Origin: Virgibacillus_N oceani_A
GTDB taxonomy: Bacteria > Bacillota > Bacilli > Bacillales > Amphibacillaceae
Length of the DNA: 64,000 nucleotides
Assembly: GCA_041521345.1 (NCBI GenBank)
Contig: JBGOHB010000006.1
Strand: one strand, 5' to 3'
Part shown: positions 8,573 to 16,721 of the stretch, in pieces
Numbering within the stretch: position 1 is the first letter of the stretch
Layout: every line of letters starts with the position of its first letter
The notes under the pieces: model-generated
Seen by the model: the letters and a program-made list of their open reading frames with translations, nothing else
The model's database searches: none
Told to the model about the DNA's origin: nothing
Program-made: the position numbers and the translations under genes

Positions 8573-8625
8573 TTGACAAATTTCCGAAACACCTATAGTA
8601 TAGATGAAAATGATAATCATTATCA
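8573..8625 (+). promoter_or_regulatory. Iron-regulated promoter with perfect Fur box
   Basis: TTGACA at 8573-8578, TAGTAT at 8596-8601 (17-bp spacing) and, overlapping the probable start of transcription, the perfect 7-1-7 Fur operator TGATAATCATTATCA at 8611-8625. A GAGGTGG ribosome site follows before the first siderophore gene. Repression by Fur-Fe(II) under iron sufficiency follows from the known operator. Confidence 0.92.
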
Positions 8626-8638
8626 ATGAGGTGGTTAC

Positions 8639-9421
8639 ATGATACAAGTCAAAGACGTGCAAGTCGGTTACGGAGATGCACTTATTATAGATTCTTTAAA
8701 CCTTACCATTCCTAGAGGGAAAATTACCACGGTAATTGGTCCGAACGGCTGTGGAAAATCTACACTAATTAAGACGATTTCCCGTGTATTAAAAGCCAAA
8801 AATGGTGCTATTTATTTAGACGGAAAGGCAATCAGCGAGACTTCTACAAAAAATATAGCGCGTAGAATGGCTATCTTACCGCAATCTGCGGAAGCACCTG
8901 CTGGTTTAACGGTGAGGGAACTTATTACATATGGACGCTTTCCTCACCAATCGAAGTTTGGCAAGTTAAAACAGGACGATCTTGATGCGATTGATTGGGC
9001 GCTTGAGGTAACAGGGTTAAGTCAATTAGAAAAACGCCCGGTTGAGGCATTATCTGGCGGTCAGCGTCAGCGCGTTTGGATTGCCATGGCGCTCGCACAG
9101 GATACAGAAGTTGTTATTTTAGACGAACCAACAACATATCTGGATATGGCACATCAGCTTGATATTTTGCAACTACTGGAGAAGCTGAATAGAGAACAGC
9201 ATAAAACGATCTTAATGGTACTCCACGACTTGAATCACGCTTCCCGGTTTTCACATCATATGATTGCCATGCGGGATGGAAAATTAGTCCAGCAAGGTGC
9301 ACCACATGAAGTGATGACAGCACCGAATCTTCAAGAAATTTTTCAGATTCAGGCGATGCTAACGGTATGTCCATTTAGTCAAAAACCTATTTGCCTTTCA
9401 TATGGCATGAAGGAGGCGTAG
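8639..9421 (+). CDS. Iron-siderophore ABC transporter ATP-binding protein (FhuC/FecE type)
   Basis: ATPase of a siderophore importer, 260 residues. Walker A VIGPNGCGKSTLIKTIS (near residue 33), Q loop ILPQSAEAPAGLTV, signature EALSGGQRQRVWIAMAL, Walker B VVILDEPTTYLDMAHQ and switch MVLHDLNHASRFS are all intact, and the LRQGRFPHQ-like YGRFPHQ and DLNHASRF motifs mark the FhuC/FecE/BtuD subgroup. First gene after the Fur box; its end is 3 bp from the reductase, whose ribosome site lies inside this gene. It should energise the fused permease encoded three genes downstream. Confidence 0.93.
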   Translation: MIQVKDVQVGYGDALIIDSLNLTIPRGKITTVIGPNGCGKSTLIKTISRVLKAKNGAIYLDGKAISETSTKNIARRMAILPQSAEAPAGLTVRELITYGRFPHQSKFGKLKQDDLDAIDWALEVTGLSQLEKRPVEALSGGQRQRVWIAMALAQDTEVVILDEPTTYLDMAHQLDILQLLEKLNREQHKTILMVLHDLNHASRFSHHMIAMRDGKLVQQGAPHEVMTAPNLQEIFQIQAMLTVCPFSQKPICLSYGMKEA

Positions 9422-9424
9422 CCC

Positions 9425-10432
9425 ATGTATGATGTGACGATAATTGGAGCAGGCCCAGCAGGGTTATACGCGGCTTTTTATAGTGGGTTACGTGGGATGA
9501 AGACAAAAATCATAGACAGTCAGCATGTATTAGGCGGAAAGCTGCATGCTTATCCTGAAAAGATGATCTGGGATGTCGGCGGGATGAGACCACTCTTGGG
9601 AGAGCAACTCATTACCCAGGTTTCTGAACAGGCCGTTCTTTTCGATCCAGCTGTTGTGCTAAATTCCAAAGTGGAGGGAATTTCAAAACAAGAGGATGGA
9701 TTCCTGCTGTCTACCGAAAAGGGAAAAAGTCATGCTAGTAAAACGGTTATTCTGGCAACAGGGAGTGGTATCCTTACACCGAAAAAGATCGGTCTAGCGG
9801 GTGAGGATAGATTCATTCAAACAAATTTACATTATACAGTGAAATCACTAGCCCGTTTTAAAGATAAAGTCGTGTTAATATCAGGTGGTGGCAATTCGGC
9901 AGTAGATTGGGCAAATACCTTAGAGCCTATTGCTAAAAAGGTATATGTAACCTACCGCAAGGACCGCCTGACTGGACATGAAGCAGACATTCAAAAACTA
10001 GTAAACAGCTCTGTAGAAGTGATCTATGAATCTGTTATTACCGGGTTAAATGGAAAAGAATCTATTGAGCGCGTTACCTTGAATGAGGCGGAACAGCTCC
10101 CAGTTGAGGAAGTTATCATAAATCATGGATATGACAATCAAAACGACTTACAGCAGCATAGCGATGTTGACATAAACATGCATCCCGAGTTCGGTATCCA
10201 AGGAACCAGTATGGGAGAAACCTCTGTGCCAGGAATTTTTGCTGCAGGAGATGCAATTAATTATGACGGGAAGGTCCATTTAATTGCCGGCGCATTTCAT
10301 GATGCAGCGAATTCTGTGAATCGGGCAAAGCAATTTGTAGAGCCTACTGCTGTTAAAACAGGAATGGTCTCATCTCATCATGAATCATTTAAAAATAAAA
10401 ACAAAAAATTATATGCAGAATTGGAGATATAA
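9425..10432 (+). CDS. FAD-dependent ferredoxin/NADP reductase-like protein, putative ferric-siderophore reductase
   Basis: 335-residue flavoprotein of the thioredoxin-reductase-like FNR class (B. subtilis YumC relatives). FAD site GAGPAGLYAAF at the N-terminus, NAD(P) site ISGGGNSAVDWAN near residue 155, and a C-terminal FAD motif GIFAAGDA. The CxxC redox pair of true thioredoxin reductase is absent, which fits the FNR type. Its place inside a Fur-controlled siderophore-uptake operon suggests it reduces the imported ferric siderophore, directly or through a ferredoxin, to release Fe(II); that role is inferred from context. ATG preceded by AAGGAGG. Confidence 0.88.
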   Translation: MYDVTIIGAGPAGLYAAFYSGLRGMKTKIIDSQHVLGGKLHAYPEKMIWDVGGMRPLLGEQLITQVSEQAVLFDPAVVLNSKVEGISKQEDGFLLSTEKGKSHASKTVILATGSGILTPKKIGLAGEDRFIQTNLHYTVKSLARFKDKVVLISGGGNSAVDWANTLEPIAKKVYVTYRKDRLTGHEADIQKLVNSSVEVIYESVITGLNGKESIERVTLNEAEQLPVEEVIINHGYDNQNDLQQHSDVDINMHPEFGIQGTSMGETSVPGIFAAGDAINYDGKVHLIAGAFHDAANSVNRAKQFVEPTAVKTGMVSSHHESFKNKNKKLYAELEI

Positions 10433-10435
10433 GCA

Positions 10436-11413
10436 ATGAAAAAGATTTTATTTGTATTATTAGTTGTTGTACTTATTTTAACAGGTTGTATGCAAGAAGA
10501 TAATAAAGGAACTAATTCATCCGGTTCTGAAGACACAGAAAGCGAAAAAATCGTGATTGAAGATGGGTTTGGTGAACAGGCGTTTGACCAGGCACCAGAA
10601 AAAGTGGTCGCATTGGAATGGAGTATTGTAGAGGAATTATTAGCTGTTGGTGTACAACCAGTTGGTGTGGCAGATATTGAAGGTTTCAACAAATGGGTCA
10701 CCATTGATGCTCAATTAGATGATAGTGTAGCAGAAGTTGGACTAAGAACAGAGCCAAATATTGAAGAGATTGCAAAGCTTGAGCCGGATGTCATTATTGG
10801 GATGAAAGGCCATCAGGGTAACCTGAAGGAAGATCTTGAAAAAATTGCCCCTGTTGTCATGTATGATGGTACAACAGAGGAAGCGATTGCAGATTTATAT
10901 GCCGATATGTTAAAGACATTTAATGAAACTGCAACACTAGTTGGAAAAGCGGAAGAGGCAGAAGAGCATATCAATCATTTGGATGAGCGCATGGCTGAAG
11001 CAAAGGAAAAGATCGAAGCAGCAGATCTGCCTACGAAGGATTTTGTGTTTACACAGGCTTTTTCCGTGAATGAAGCACCTACCTTCCGACTATTTACCGA
11101 AAACTCCACTGTAAGCCATGTTCTGGAAGGGATTGGGTTAACAAATAAAATTCAGGATCAGGAACCACAGTCAAGTGGATTCATTGAATCGAATGTAGAA
11201 GGCGTATCCAACTATGAAGAATCCCTATTCATCCATACGGTGCAAGAGGATGATCCCTTGTTCGATAACCTAGCAGGAAACAGCGCATGGAGTGGCCTGC
11301 ACTTCGTTGAAGAAGATACAATGTATGATGTTGGAGCAGGGGTATGGACGTTTGGAAGCGTGTTATCAATGGAAACGTTAATCGAGCATGTAGAAGTAGC
11401 CCTCGTGAAGTAA
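10436..11413 (+). CDS. Iron-siderophore substrate-binding lipoprotein (FhuD/FepB type)
   Basis: Extracellular receptor of a siderophore importer, 325 residues. A lipoprotein signal (MKKILFVLLVVVLILTGC) puts the acylated Cys at residue 18; a Ser/Thr/Glu linker follows and then the periplasmic-binding fold with PEKVVALEWSIVEELLAVGV and EEIAKLEPDVIIG, characteristic of the FepB/FhuD class III family. It lies between reductase and permease in the same operon. The ligand is probably a hydroxamate siderophore, because the permease is the fused FhuB type, but specificity cannot be read from sequence. Confidence 0.93.
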   Translation: MKKILFVLLVVVLILTGCMQEDNKGTNSSGSEDTESEKIVIEDGFGEQAFDQAPEKVVALEWSIVEELLAVGVQPVGVADIEGFNKWVTIDAQLDDSVAEVGLRTEPNIEEIAKLEPDVIIGMKGHQGNLKEDLEKIAPVVMYDGTTEEAIADLYADMLKTFNETATLVGKAEEAEEHINHLDERMAEAKEKIEAADLPTKDFVFTQAFSVNEAPTFRLFTENSTVSHVLEGIGLTNKIQDQEPQSSGFIESNVEGVSNYEESLFIHTVQEDDPLFDNLAGNSAWSGLHFVEEDTMYDVGAGVWTFGSVLSMETLIEHVEVALVK

Positions 11414-11417
11414 TGCT

Positions 11418-13403
11418 ATGAATGTAAAGGCTACGCTCTATTTCATTGGAAGTATCCTCTTGTTTCTTGTCCTTGGGCTCATTCATGTGAGCCAGGGACA
11501 GGCATCAGGCGAATTTTTCGCCTTTTGGACAGAAGTCTGGCACGATGAACAGCAAATGAACTTCTTATTATATAGTCGCATGCCCCGTTTCGTAATTGGG
11601 TGCCTTGCGGGTGCTGCATTGGCAGTAGCTGGCATGCTGTTACAAACGGTGACAAAAAACCCTCTTGCAAGTGCCAGTACACTAGGTATCCATGCAGGAG
11701 CCTATTTCTTTGTTGTCTTCTTTACCATTTTCTTCCCTGGTGTCAGTGGTGCTTCTCCAATAGCTGTCACGATGGCCGGGGGTGTATTGGCGGCACTTTG
11801 TGTGACGTTTCTTGTAGGGAAGTCACTGGATCCTGTTCGTATTGCGTTAACAGGGATGATTGTGACCATGCTCTTTTCTTCCTTTACAAGTGCGTTACAA
11901 TTATTATTTCAGAATGAAGTTTCCGGGCTTTTTCTATGGGGAGCAGGCACCTTACTGCAGCTTGACTGGGGCGGGGTGCAATTTGCGGCACCATGGATCC
12001 TGATCACCCTGGTTGTTGCACTTATCGTGAGCCGTCGCTTTGATATTTTATTATTAGGTGATGAAACAGCGATTGGCTTGGGTCAGAATATTACGTTAAG
12101 CAAGGTGTTGGGCTGGGTCATTGCGATCTTGCTCGCAGCTGTCACGGTAACCGTTGTTGGTCCAATTGGATTTGTCGGCATTATTGCACCGCACTTAGTA
12201 CGCTTAATGGGCTTCAGAATGCACAGGACTATGATTCTAGGCAATATGGTGGTAGGGGCCAGTTTATTAATCGCGGCTGATATTTTAGTTCGTATCGTCT
12301 CGCAAACTTCGGAGTTGCCAGTTGGAGCAATGACTGCAATTGTCGGAGCGCCGTGGCTTGTCTATTTGGCACTAAAAATGAGCTCGCAGTCACGAGCTTC
12401 AGGAAATGCTTTAGAAGGAAAAGTACGCATAACTCGCTACAAGCTATTTTATCCAATCCTTGCTATCGTAACGGTATTGATTATTGTAACAAGCCTGTCC
12501 TTTGGTGGGACAAGCTTTACAAAATTACTTGCTTTACCACAGGAGCTCATGTATAACAGCTTTGTTTGGGACTTTCGTGTTCCGCGAGTACTGGTAAGTT
12601 TCGGTATCGGGATGATGATGGCGATCAGTGGCTTGTTAATGCAAACTGTGTTGCGTAACCCGCTTGCAGATGCCTCCGTTCTTGGGATCACATCCGGGGC
12701 CAGTGTGTTTGCCATGCTATTTTTAGTCGTCTTCCCACAGGCACCCTTTATTTTTGTGCCGGTTGGTGCATTAATTGGTGCATTATTAACGATGGGGATT
12801 GTCTTAGCCATTAGTGCTCGAAGTGGATTCCAGCCGATGATTCTCTTATTAATGGGGATTGCCATCTCCGCAGTCGGTGCTGCCATTATTCAAATATTGC
12901 TCGTAAAGGCAAACGTACATGCCAGCCAGGCCCTGACATGGCTCGCAGGCAGTACATATGGCGTCGACTGGGGTCATTTTATCATTTTTATCATCACCAT
13001 TATTATTATCCTGCCTATCGTGGTTTCCTTGGCTACTACATTTGATATCTTATCCTTTGGAGATGCTATCTCGATTGGTCTGGGTGTAAAAACTGATCGC
13101 ATGCGATTACTCATGATTGTCCTTGGGGTCGTATTATCCGCTATCAGTGTTTCCGTTGTCGGGGCGATCAGCTTTGTTGGTTTACTGGCTCCACATATTG
13201 CAAGACAGCTTGTAGGACCTAAACTACTCAGGTTATTGCCACTAACATTAGCTATTGGTGGGATTCTACTGCTTTCGGCTGATTTCCTTGGTCGCTTTGT
13301 TCTCGCACCTAAGGAAATTCCAGCAGGGATCATCGTCTCTTTAATCGGAGCACCTTATTTACTTTATTTATTAAAGAAAACGAACACGGTGAAGAGTAAA
13401 TAA
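11418..13403 (+). CDS. fhuB: Fused double FecCD permease of hydroxamate siderophores (FhuB-like)
   Basis: 661-residue permease made of two tandem FecCD domains, like E. coli FhuB (660 residues) and unlike the separate FhuB and FhuG of B. subtilis. Each half has the family's RMPRFVIGCLAGAALAVAGM / RVPRVLVSFGIGMMMAISG motif, the NPLASASTLG / NPLADASVLG loop, and the coupling motif VGPIGFVGIIAPHLVR / VGAISFVGLLAPHIAR that contacts the ATPase. About twenty membrane helices are expected. The last gene of the operon, 4 bp after the lipoprotein gene, with only a weak ribosome site, which suggests coupled translation. Confidence 0.93.
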   Translation: MNVKATLYFIGSILLFLVLGLIHVSQGQASGEFFAFWTEVWHDEQQMNFLLYSRMPRFVIGCLAGAALAVAGMLLQTVTKNPLASASTLGIHAGAYFFVVFFTIFFPGVSGASPIAVTMAGGVLAALCVTFLVGKSLDPVRIALTGMIVTMLFSSFTSALQLLFQNEVSGLFLWGAGTLLQLDWGGVQFAAPWILITLVVALIVSRRFDILLLGDETAIGLGQNITLSKVLGWVIAILLAAVTVTVVGPIGFVGIIAPHLVRLMGFRMHRTMILGNMVVGASLLIAADILVRIVSQTSELPVGAMTAIVGAPWLVYLALKMSSQSRASGNALEGKVRITRYKLFYPILAIVTVLIIVTSLSFGGTSFTKLLALPQELMYNSFVWDFRVPRVLVSFGIGMMMAISGLLMQTVLRNPLADASVLGITSGASVFAMLFLVVFPQAPFIFVPVGALIGALLTMGIVLAISARSGFQPMILLLMGIAISAVGAAIIQILLVKANVHASQALTWLAGSTYGVDWGHFIIFIITIIIILPIVVSLATTFDILSFGDAISIGLGVKTDRMRLLMIVLGVVLSAISVSVVGAISFVGLLAPHIARQLVGPKLLRLLPLTLAIGGILLLSADFLGRFVLAPKEIPAGIIVSLIGAPYLLYLLKKTNTVKSK

Positions 13404-13651
13404 GTAGAGGCACCCTTTCTTTGCATAAGCTTTTTATAAAACCGAAACTAAAATTTGTCAGATAAGAATCCATTTTGATCAAACTTTATTTTAAACCTAC
13501 ATTTAATATTTGAAATGATCTATGGGGAAGTCTGTGAAGAAGTATACTTAAACTATTTGGTAGTTTAGTGGAAGAGTCAAAATTAATCTTTGTTCAGCAA
13601 TCAGGCCAGACTCTTGAGTAAATCTTCTTGAATTAACAGGAATATAGTTCA
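13404..13651. other. Intergenic region after the siderophore operon
   Basis: No gene seen. It contains AAGAATCCATTTTGATC at 13464-13480, the left copy of a 17-bp sequence found inverted at 16274-16290. Confidence 0.5.
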
Positions 13652-13681
13652 AGAAAAAAGAACTGCATTCACAGTTCTTTA
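13652..13681 (-). terminator. Terminator of the ACR3/SBF transporter gene
   Basis: Read on the minus strand, AAAGAACTG and CAGTTCTTT form a 9-bp stem around a 6-base loop, followed by TTTTCTTG. It lies 7 bp past the stop codon. Confidence 0.8.
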
Positions 13682-13687
13682 ATGAAT

Positions 13688-14644
13688 TTATTTATTTGTT
13701 CTTCCTCTTAATGAAAGTAATTTTTGAGATACAATAGCTAACATAGGTAGCTCAATGAGTGGTCCAATTAACAAAGATAACGCAATTAGTGGTTGATCTG
13801 GGAAGGCTGTTACAGCAATAGCTAAAGCAACAGGTGAATTTCGAGCAATAATAGTGAGACTCAGACTCACTGTATCTTCGTAAGAAAACTTCATTGCTTT
13901 TCCAACAGTTTGTGCAACAATAAAGTTAATGACAAAGTAAAGTAAAATTGGAATAATTAATATATAAATGACATCAAGGTTGTTGATTAAATAATTGCCT
14001 TGAGATGCAAACATGGCTGTGATGGCTAATGATAAAAATATAATCTGTACAGATGAGAAAAAAGGGACGAGTTTCTTATTCAAGAATGTTTCCTTATTCC
14101 TCAATAAATAACGAGTTAAATGAGCAAGTGTAAAAGGTATAACTAAAACCAGTACAATACTTTCTATAAAAGTCGATAATGGAACGGGTTGAATGGTTCC
14201 TGCAAAAATGAAAAGATATACAGGTAAAAGTAACACCTGAAAAATTAAGTTAATCGGTAATACAGAAGTGGATAATGACACATTACCTTTGGCGATAGAA
14301 GTGAACATCAAATACCAGTCTGTACAGGGTGTAACCATTAACATGATAAATCCGATCCATAATGCAGGGTGATCTGCAAGAAAGATTGCACCAAGCCCCC
14401 ATGCTAATACTGGTGTCCATATAAAATTAAGGATCGTACTAGATCCAAGGAATTTAATATTTGAAAAGGCCTTTTTAAATTGGTCCAATGGAATCGTTAG
14501 AAACAACCCATATAGCATGAGTAACAAAAATGGCATTATAAATGACCCTGCATTCTGTGCAAAAAAGGTGAAGTGACCTAGTAAAAGTCCGATGCCTACT
14601 GCGATTAAAATAATCGCCGTTTGAAATTTTTCTAATATATTCAA
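13688..14644 (-). CDS. ACR3/bile-acid-sodium-symporter family transporter (arsenical-resistance-like)
   Basis: 318-residue membrane protein with about ten helices, belonging to the SBF/ACR3 superfamily. Family-like features are the MVTPCTDWYLMFTSIAKGN segment in helix 4, with the cysteine found in ACR3 arsenite carriers, and RNSPVALAIAVTAFPDQP in a late helix. Such proteins are usually annotated as arsenic-resistance proteins, but no arsR or arsC is adjacent, so the substrate is unproven. The start codon is TTG (14644): GGGGAGG lies 7 bases upstream of it and no ATG fits. It is transcribed away from adaA. Confidence 0.8.
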   Translation of the reverse strand: MNILEKFQTAIILIAVGIGLLLGHFTFFAQNAGSFIMPFLLLMLYGLFLTIPLDQFKKAFSNIKFLGSSTILNFIWTPVLAWGLGAIFLADHPALWIGFIMLMVTPCTDWYLMFTSIAKGNVSLSTSVLPINLIFQVLLLPVYLFIFAGTIQPVPLSTFIESIVLVLVIPFTLAHLTRYLLRNKETFLNKKLVPFFSSVQIIFLSLAITAMFASQGNYLINNLDVIYILIIPILLYFVINFIVAQTVGKAMKFSYEDTVSLSLTIIARNSPVALAIAVTAFPDQPLIALSLLIGPLIELPMLAIVSQKLLSLRGRTNK

Positions 14645-14772
14645 GATTATACCTCCCCAATTAAATAGAAGTAGGCGCGCACTACTAACTCTTTGTTTGA
14701 TTATGATAACTTATATTGGCTAAAGTTACTTTGATAATATTGACTTCCAATTCGAAAAGAGGATTAGAAACA

Positions 14773-15321
14773 ATGAACAACAAACAATGGAAGGCGATTT
14801 ATAATAATGATCGTAGTTTTGACGGAAATTTCTATTATGCACTTTCGACAACTAAAACCATATGTAGACCTTCTTGTACATCCCGAACTCCAAACCCCAA
14901 GAATGTATCCATATTTAATGATGTTGTTACAGCAATACAAGAAGGTTTTCGCCTCTGCAATCGATGTAAACCCGATCAATTAGAATGGAAGGGATATAAA
15001 GAAGAACTGGTAGAAAAAGCAAAGCATTATATCGATCATCATTATGAAATGAATGTCACTTTAAAAAGTTTAAGCAGTATCTTACAAAAAAACTCCTACT
15101 ATATTCAACGTTCGTTTAAAGAAATATTGGGTATTTCTCCTCTGCGTTATTTACATGAGGTTAGAATCGAAAAAGCAAAAGCACTGCTTAGAAATCATTC
15201 TTATTCAATCACAGATGTTGGAATAGAGGTTGGATACAGTGATAGCGCACACTTTTCAACGAAATTTAAGGAATTTGAGAATATAACACCAAAGGAGTTT
15301 CGTCAAACAGCTATTAAGTAA
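14773..15321 (+). CDS. adaA: AdaA: methylphosphotriester-DNA methyltransferase and transcription activator
   Basis: Adaptive response to alkylating agents: the N-terminal domain repairs methylphosphotriesters by taking the methyl group on a zinc-bound cysteine, which turns the protein into an activator. With the ATG at 14773 the zinc ligands are Cys31 and Cys35 (ICRPSCTSR) and Cys62 and Cys65 (LCNRCKP); an AraC-type double helix-turn-helix follows (SLSSILQKNSYYIQRSFKE; ITDVGIEVGYSDSAHFSTKF). 182 residues, slightly shorter than B. subtilis AdaA. I prefer this start to 14716 because AAGAGGA lies upstream and homology begins here. No adaB follows; a truncated transporter gene does. Confidence 0.9.
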   Translation: MNNKQWKAIYNNDRSFDGNFYYALSTTKTICRPSCTSRTPNPKNVSIFNDVVTAIQEGFRLCNRCKPDQLEWKGYKEELVEKAKHYIDHHYEMNVTLKSLSSILQKNSYYIQRSFKEILGISPLRYLHEVRIEKAKALLRNHSYSITDVGIEVGYSDSAHFSTKFKEFENITPKEFRQTAIK

Positions 15322-15330
15322 TTTTAGTGA

Positions 15331-15951
15331 ACAGCGGGGGAATCATCGATATTAACCTCTATGAATCCTCTTTTGGTTGTTATATTTGGAACATTTTTCA
15401 TGAAAATGACATATGGCTGGCGACAATGGGCCGGTGTTCTTTTAGGTTTTGTGGGCGTATTTATTACACTTAGAGCACAGTTGGACTTACAAATCGGAAC
15501 ACTTTTGGCTTTTCTCTCAGCCGTTTCGTGGGCCATCGAAACGCTGCTGATCAAAAGGTGGGGCATACATATCAATACATGGGTTTTAACTGCCTATCAA
15601 ATGCTGTTTGGCGGTCTGATTTTATTGATGGGAAGTTTCCTGTTGGAAAACCCTTCATTTCAAATCACAGCCGCATCCATCGCTATTTTGTTATGGCTGG
15701 TATTAATGGCCTCCATTGTACAATTTGCCGTCTGGTTTTACCTTTTACAAACAGGCGATCCAGGCAAGACAAGCGCATTCTTGTTTTTGGCACCGTTTTT
15801 TGGCGTTCTCACGGGCTTGTTATTGTTGGATGAAATCATTGAATGGTACGTAATACTCGGTGGTGTTTGCATATTCGTGGGCATATTCATGGTTAATTGG
15901 AGACCTCAGTCAAGAGTTCAAACAGATAATAATTATTTAGGATCAAGATAA
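15331..15951 (+). pseudogene. EamA/DMT-family transporter, truncated at the 5' end
   Basis: The frame opens just after a stop at 15328-15330 and reads TAGESSILTSMNPLLVV straight into the middle of the first EamA domain (AGVLLGFVGVFITL), then the complete second EamA domain (AVSWAIETLLIKRWG; FLAPFFGVLTGLLLLDE). About 90 N-terminal residues with the first three helices are missing, although homology extends upstream of the first ATG (15361). The break lies within 10 bp of the adaA stop, so a recombination joined adaA to this fragment. A short functional form cannot be excluded. Confidence 0.75.
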
Positions 15952-16414
15952 TATGGATATGTTTTGAATGATTCGGGAATAAGATTCTAGCTCATAGATT
16001 TCTGTTTCTATGAAATATACCTCTCTTGCTTACGATTGGTTGGTTAGTAGATATTTTCCTGTACTGTCCCTCATGGTGTTTTTTATCTATTGATAGTACA
16101 CGATACTTAATTATTTGTTCCATCCCATGCTGCTAAGAATGTATCCCCATGTGAAATATATACCAAATATAAGCGTTTTCTCCAATGTAGAGAAGCTCTT
16201 TTTTTGGATACAAGATTATTTTTAGTTTTAAAGTTTTACCGTAAACAAAAGAATCCATTTTGAAAAAAAGACCGATCAAAATGGATTCTTTCTTCGTGAA
16301 ATATTTTCCATTTTTATAATAAAAAAGTTTGATTACTTTCTAATGGGATCTTAAACAATTGCGCCCGCTTACGATACACCTGATTCAACTTACATTCATT
16401 ACATATCTGATTTT
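15952..16414. other. Intergenic region with inverted copies of a 15-17 bp sequence
   Basis: No gene seen. AAAAGAATCCATTTTGA (16247-16263) and TCAAAATGGATTCTTT (16276-16291) form a 16-bp stem with a 12-base loop and a short pyrimidine tail, so it could terminate transcription. The right arm, extended to GATCAAAATGGATTCTT, is the exact inverse of 13464-13480. Confidence 0.5.
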
Positions 16415-16594
16415 TTATTTCGCAAATTCAATGTGTTTCCTTTTTTCACTGGTGTCTAATTCGGGAATACTTTTCTCGTCTAAAGTAATAACCTCATTGA
16501 TCAACATTTCCAGTTCCACTATTGCATTTTGGGGCGGCCCACCTATTAAGATACGATTCATGCAGTCTTCAAGGTTTTCAGGCTTAATCATCAT
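16415..16594 (-). CDS. Small hypothetical protein, 59 aa
   Basis: Not recognised. The minus strand reads MMIKPENLEDCMNRILIGGP, then NAIVELEMLINEVITLDE and ends KRKHIEFAK. Composition is protein-like (amphipathic helices, acidic), unlike the hydrophobic ORF on the opposite strand. No clear ribosome site is visible, so it may be the tail of a lost larger gene. Confidence 0.35.
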   Translation of the reverse strand: MMIKPENLEDCMNRILIGGPPQNAIVELEMLINEVITLDEKSIPELDTSEKRKHIEFAK

Positions 16595-16721
16595 GTTCTA
16601 TATTGACTTAAAAATCTGCTTGTAAACATACATTTGGTTCAGGCCAAAAGAACTTTATTGTCAATCAACTTAGAAAACTTAGCTTATCATCATACTTTAG
16701 TTGCACTTATGCAGTAAAGTT

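Noticed and set aside
12449..12886. 145-aa minus-strand ORF inside the FhuB-like gene
   Set aside because: Antisense of a membrane-protein gene; no ribosome site and a composition mirroring the coding strand.
16359..16625. 88-aa plus-strand ORF
   Set aside because: Composition is that of an antisense shadow (hydrophobic, Ser/Ile-rich) and no ribosome site is present; the minus-strand 59-aa ORF looks more protein-like.
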